Under the pieces are notes generated by a model, which was not told where the DNA came from, did no database searches, and saw only the letters and a program-made list of their open reading frames with translations. Source: JBPCPM01 sp050999155 (GTDB lineage: Bacteria > Actinomycetota > Thermoleophilia > Solirubrobacterales > 70-9). Taken from it: DNA of 64,000 nt. Location: NCBI GenBank assembly GCA_050999155.1, contig JBPCPM010000016.1:28358-92357 (forward strand). The letters are read 5' to 3'. The position numbers and the translations under genes are program-made. This document shows, piece after piece, positions 61,114 to 64,000 of this stretch (within the stretch, counting starts at the first letter, position 1; each line of letters starts with the position of its first letter).

Positions 61114-61689
61114 ATGGTCCTCAGCGATCGCACGATCAAGCAGGAGATCGCCGACGGTCGTCTGTCGTTCGATCCGTACGACGAGACGCTGGTCCAGCCG
61201 TCGTCGGTCGACGTGCGGGTCGACGGGCAGTTCCGGGTGTTCAACAACTCCCGGTACCCGTTCATCGACGTGCGTCGCCCGATGGAGGGTCTGACCGAGC
61301 TGGTCGAGCCCGCCGAGGGCGAGCCGTTCATCCTGCACCCCGGGGAGTTCGTCCTGGGCCAGACCCTCGAGCGCGTCAAGCTCCCCGATGACCTTGTGGC
61401 CCGGCTGGAGGGCAAGAGCAGCCTCGGGCGGCTGGGACTGCTGATCCATTCGACCGCGGGGTTCGTCGACGCCGGGTTCGAAGGCAACCTCACCCTGGAG
61501 CTGTCCAACGTCGCCAACCTGCCGATCACCCTGTACCAGGGGATGCCGATCGGCCAGATCTCGTTCATGCGGATGGACGGGCCAGTGGAGCGCCCCTACG
61601 GAACCGCCTCCGCGGGAAGCAAGTATCAGGGCCAGGACGAGCCCACCGCGAGCCGCTACTACCTCAACTTCGCGGACTCGACCGACTGA
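61114..61689 (+). CDS. dcd: dCTP deaminase
   Basis: 191 residues, full length. The trimeric dUTPase-fold family marks are 'MVLSDRTIKQEIADGRL', 'QPSSVDVRVDGQFRVF', 'RLEGKSSLGRLGLLIHSTAG' (parts, catalytic Arg/Ser and Glu near), 'VDAGFEGNLTLELSN' and 'GSKYQGQDEPTASRYY'. It makes dUTP from dCTP; a bifunctional deaminase-dUTPase as in mycobacteria is possible. A hairpin follows the stop. Confidence 0.95.
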   Translation: MVLSDRTIKQEIADGRLSFDPYDETLVQPSSVDVRVDGQFRVFNNSRYPFIDVRRPMEGLTELVEPAEGEPFILHPGEFVLGQTLERVKLPDDLVARLEGKSSLGRLGLLIHSTAGFVDAGFEGNLTLELSNVANLPITLYQGMPIGQISFMRMDGPVERPYGTASAGSKYQGQDEPTASRYYLNFADSTD

Positions 61690-61694
61690 CCAGC

Positions 61695-61717
61695 CCGAGC
61701 CCGGCGACTCGGCTCGG
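61695..61717 (+). terminator. Hairpin after dcd
   Basis: CCGAGCC (61695-61701) pairs with GGCTCGG (61711-61717) around a nine-base loop; the tatA -10 begins two bases later. Confidence 0.5.
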
Positions 61718-61718
61718 C

Positions 61719-61724
61719 TACCAT
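61719..61724 (+). promoter_or_regulatory. -10 hexamer TACCAT for tatA-tatC
   Basis: TACCAT, seven bases before the tatA ATG at 61732. Confidence 0.55.
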
Positions 61725-61731
61725 TGTTCCC

Positions 61732-62073
61732 ATGCCCAACGTCGGCCCTCTCGAACTCGTCATTGTCCTGATCATCGCGCTGATCGTCTTCGGCCCCAAG
61801 CGGCTCCCGGAGATGGGTCGGTCGCTCGGCCGCGGGATCCGTGAGTTCAAGGGCTCGCTGTCGAGCAGCGCGGACGACGACGAGGAGGACGCACCCCGTA
61901 TCTCGTCCTCCCGCGAGGACGATCCGGCGATTCCGGAGCGCCAGGCCCCGGTGGCCGGCCCCACCCCTGTGGCCTGCGCCACCTCGGCCACCGGGGCCAC
62001 CCCTGCCTCCCCGGTCGGCGAAGGCCAGGCCCTGGACGGCGAAGTCGTCGACCAGCGCCCGACCGCTTCCTAG
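61732..62073 (+). CDS. tatA: Sec-independent translocase protein TatA
   Basis: 113 residues. 'MPNVGPLELVIVLIIALIVF' is the short membrane helix, the 'FGPKRLPEMGRSLGRGIREF' hinge and amphipathic helix follow, and the rest is an acidic then Pro/Ala-rich tail. It is longer than most TatA proteins (60-90) because of the tail. It forms the pore component with TatC, encoded 19 bases downstream. Confidence 0.93.
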   Translation: MPNVGPLELVIVLIIALIVFGPKRLPEMGRSLGRGIREFKGSLSSSADDDEEDAPRISSSREDDPAIPERQAPVAGPTPVACATSATGATPASPVGEGQALDGEVVDQRPTAS

Positions 62074-62092
62074 ATAGGGCGACCCCGCGCCG

Positions 62093-62878
62093 ATGGCCCG
62101 CGCCGCGCGGGCGGTCTCTCACGAAGACCGCCTGACCCTCGTCGAGCACCTGGATGAGCTGCGCACGCGGCTGATCCTGAGCCTGGGCGCTTTCATCGCG
62201 CTCGCGATCGTCGGGTTCATCTTCAACGGCCAGCTGCTGGAGATCGCGAACCTGCCACTCGAGCGGGCGGGCCAGGACTTCACCCCCACGACCTTCAGCC
62301 CGACCGAGCCGCTGGTCACGACGCTGACGGTTGTCGCCTACGGCGCTTTCATCGCGGCCAGCCCGTTCATCCTCTACCAGCTCTACTCCTTCATCCTGCC
62401 CGCGTTCTCAGACGAGGAACGCACGGTCGTCGTGCCCCTGCTGTTCATCGTCCCGTTTCTGTTCATCACCGGTGTCGTGTTCGGCTACTTCATCGTCACG
62501 CCGGCCGCGGTTGGGTTCCTGCTGAACTTCAACGAGGAGGACTTCCAGATCCTCATCCGGGCCCGCGAGTACTACAACTTCTTCGGGCTGACGCTGTTCG
62601 CGCTGGGGATCTTGTTCCAGATGCCGTTGTTCTTGTTGGCGCTCGTGCGCCTGCGGATCGTCACGGTCGAGCAGCTTGCGGGCAATCGGCGAATCGCTCT
62701 CCTGGTCATCGCCGTGGTGTCGATGCTGTTGCCGGGCGGCGACCCCATCACGATGCTCATCATCATGGTCCCCCTCTTGGGGCTGTACGAGATAAGTATC
62801 CTTCTGTGTCGCGCCTTCGGGCGGCCGGTCGAGGGGTGGGAGCCCGAGACGGACCCACTGGACGACCCCGGGGACTGA
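62093..62878 (+). CDS. tatC: Sec-independent translocase protein TatC
   Basis: 261 residues with six membrane helices. The TatC marks are 'LTLVEHLDELRTRLILSLG', 'SPTEPLVTTLTVVAYGAFI', 'FILPAFSDEERTVVVPLLF' and 'FNEEDFQILIRAREYYNFF'. It binds twin-arginine signal peptides such as that of the Rieske protein in this window. Confidence 0.95.
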   Translation: MARAARAVSHEDRLTLVEHLDELRTRLILSLGAFIALAIVGFIFNGQLLEIANLPLERAGQDFTPTTFSPTEPLVTTLTVVAYGAFIAASPFILYQLYSFILPAFSDEERTVVVPLLFIVPFLFITGVVFGYFIVTPAAVGFLLNFNEEDFQILIRAREYYNFFGLTLFALGILFQMPLFLLALVRLRIVTVEQLAGNRRIALLVIAVVSMLLPGGDPITMLIIMVPLLGLYEISILLCRAFGRPVEGWEPETDPLDDPGD

Positions 62879-62882
62879 TCCG

Positions 62883-63671
62883 ATGCTCTTCGACCTCCGC
62901 GGAAAGCGCAAGCGCCTGGTCCAGGCCATCTACCTCGGGCTCGCGATCCTGATGGGCGCGGGCCTCGTCCTGTTCGGGATCGGCGGCGAGGTCTCCGGCG
63001 GGCTGCTCGATGGCCTCGGCCTCGGTGGCGGGTCGGGCAGCGGCCAGCCGGGAAGCGGCCAGTTCGAGCAGCGTGCGGCCGACCTCGAGGAGCAGGCCGA
63101 GACCAGCGACGATCCGAACGTGCTCAAGGAACTCGCCCGCACCCGCTATCTGGCCGGCAACGCCGCGGCCGAGCAGACCAGCCAGCCGGGCCAGGGCGGC
63201 CAGCAGGCCGAGATCCCCGAGTACGGCCAGGCGTCCCGCCAGCAGTTCGACAAGGCCACCGCGGCCTGGGAGCAGTACCTCGACGCGACCGACAAGCCCG
63301 ATTCCAACGTGGCCACGCTGATCACCAACGCATACGCCATTCTCAACGATCCCCAGGGCGCTGCCGAAGCCCAAGCGCTGGTGGCCGAAGCCCGTCCCGC
63401 CCCGGCCACCCTGTTCGAGCTCGCCCGCTACCAGTACTTCGCGGGTGACACCAAGGAAGCCGACAAGGCGGCCGCCAAGGCGGTGGAGATGGCGCCCAAG
63501 GCCGACCGCAAGGCGCTCAAGGAGCAGATCTCGGAGATCAAGAAGGCGGCCAAGCAGTACGCGGAGGCCCAGCAGGCCGGGCAGGACCAGGGCGGCGGCC
63601 AGAGCAACCCGTTCTCCAACCCCCTCGGCGGGAGCCCCGGCCAGCCGGGTGGCGGGCTGGAAACCCCCTAG
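62883..63671 (+). CDS. Membrane-anchored TPR-like protein
   Basis: 262 residues. A short basic cytosolic start precedes one membrane helix (about 14-37). A Gly/Ser/Gln linker leads to three or four helical TPR-type pairs ('DPNVLKELARTRYLAGNAAA', 'FDKATAAWEQYLDA', 'NAYAILNDPQGAAEAQALVA', 'LFELARYQYFAGDTKEADKA'). The tail is Gln/Gly/Pro-rich. No enzyme motif is seen. It is four bases after tatC and so is in the tat operon. It may be a scaffold for an envelope complex; function unknown. Confidence 0.78.
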   Translation: MLFDLRGKRKRLVQAIYLGLAILMGAGLVLFGIGGEVSGGLLDGLGLGGGSGSGQPGSGQFEQRAADLEEQAETSDDPNVLKELARTRYLAGNAAAEQTSQPGQGGQQAEIPEYGQASRQQFDKATAAWEQYLDATDKPDSNVATLITNAYAILNDPQGAAEAQALVAEARPAPATLFELARYQYFAGDTKEADKAAAKAVEMAPKADRKALKEQISEIKKAAKQYAEAQQAGQDQGGGQSNPFSNPLGGSPGQPGGGLETP

Positions 63672-63694
63672 AGCCCGCTGCGCACGCGAGCCGC

Positions 63695-63700
63695 TAGCCT
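63695..63700 (+). promoter_or_regulatory. -10 hexamer TAGCCT for tRNA-Lys
   Basis: TAGCCT, 14 bases before the tRNA 5' end. Confidence 0.4.
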
Positions 63701-63714
63701 TCTCGCCCGTTCGA

Positions 63715-63787
<73 letters not shown>

Positions 63788-63848
63788 TCGAGTGTCGCCC
63801 GCCCGCCGGCCATCCTCGCCGCCCCTCAGGACCCCCGCCGCCGAGGAG

Positions 63849-64000
63849 GTGTCTCGGCGCACCGTGAGCGTGCCGGCCGCGGGCATCCTCGCGGCGCTCG
63901 CGGCGACCGTTGCGCTGCTCCTCGCCGGGCTCGGCCTGGCCGCGCTGTTTCCCGATGGGTCGCTGATCGGCGCGGTCGGGGCGTCCGGGGGGCTCGGCGC
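63849..64000 (+). CDS. Start of a membrane protein, cut by window end
   Basis: A GTG at 63849, preceded by CGAGGA, opens a frame that runs to the window edge (about 50 codons). It encodes a basic start (Met-Ser-Arg-Arg-Thr) followed by a long hydrophobic stretch rich in Ala, Leu, Gly and Val. A second in-frame GTG at 63864 is equally possible. It looks like the first membrane helix or signal of a larger protein; nothing more can be said. Confidence 0.45.
   Translation, partial: MSRRTVSVPAAGILAALAATVALLLAGLGLAALFPDGSLIGAVGASGGLG

Overview
The window is 64 kb of very GC-rich, gene-dense bacterial chromosome centred on the dnaA-dnaN-recF-dciA-gyrB-gyrA / rpmH-rnpA-yidD-yidC-jag-rsmG-parA-parB cluster, so it should flank the replication origin. 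Gene content points to the phylum Actinomycetota, probably class Thermoleophilia (Solirubrobacterales-like). The markers are an fhaA-fhaB-pstP-rodA-pbpA-pknB cell-wall and signalling operon with Ser/Thr kinases, a DUF4446 protein, a split menaquinol:cytochrome c reductase, and many GTG starts. The class assignment is an inference from content, not from a marker-gene search.

Layout. 1-6.4 kb (minus): an operon of a LytR_C membrane protein, a ComA-like phosphosulfolactate synthase, a histidine phosphatase and a secreted FlgD-Ig protein (cut by the window edge), then a CapD/FlaA1-type sugar-nucleotide enzyme and a DegT aminotransferase. 6.4-10 kb (plus): uppP, purM and a Ser/Thr kinase with a discoidin-like outer domain. 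9.9-20.7 kb (minus): a long overlapping operon for envelope growth and phospho-signalling (kinase, fhaA, fhaB, pstP, ftsW/rodA, pbpA, PASTA kinase, ddl, methyltransferase). 20.8-24 kb (plus): a membrane-anchored CARDB-like protein, DUF4446, pheA and an HNH nuclease. 24-33.3 kb (minus): gyrA, gyrB, dciA, recF, dnaN, dnaA. 33.5-38.9 kb (plus): rpmH to parB with two perfect-core parS palindromes, tRNA-Ile and a bifunctional nuclease. 39-41.9 kb (minus): a broken MmeI-like restriction-methyltransferase with a small helical partner, the only clearly accessory segment. 41.9-44.3 kb (minus): a second D-Ala-D-Ala-ligase-like gene and an aminotransferase. 44.4-52 kb: a DUF4126 protein, an alkaline-phosphatase-superfamily enzyme, a GT-C-like membrane protein, a YmdB phosphodiesterase, an ABC-2 exporter and a GNAT protein. 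52-60.6 kb (plus): a respiratory supercluster of haem genes (hemB, fused siroheme decarboxylase ahbAB, hemL), a prenyl-synthase-like protein, Rieske/cytochrome b/cytochrome c (qcrABC), menG and a polyprenyl synthase. 60.6-64 kb: a zinc-ribbon protein, dcd, tatA, tatC, a TPR-like protein, tRNA-Lys and the start of a membrane protein.

How the genes work together. The leading-strand switch at about 33.4 kb, ParA/ParB and adjacent parS mark the origin region, although no convincing DnaA-box array is visible. The minus-strand envelope operon couples FHA, phosphatase and kinase control to RodA/PbpA glycan synthesis. The 52-60 kb cluster makes haem and menaquinone next to the complex that uses both, and TatA/TatC, which would export the Rieske protein, lie nearby.

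Two architectural traits recur. Operon neighbours overlap by four bases (GTGA, ATGA or TTGA). First genes carry a TANNNT hexamer 6-9 bases before the start codon, which implies widespread leaderless transcription.
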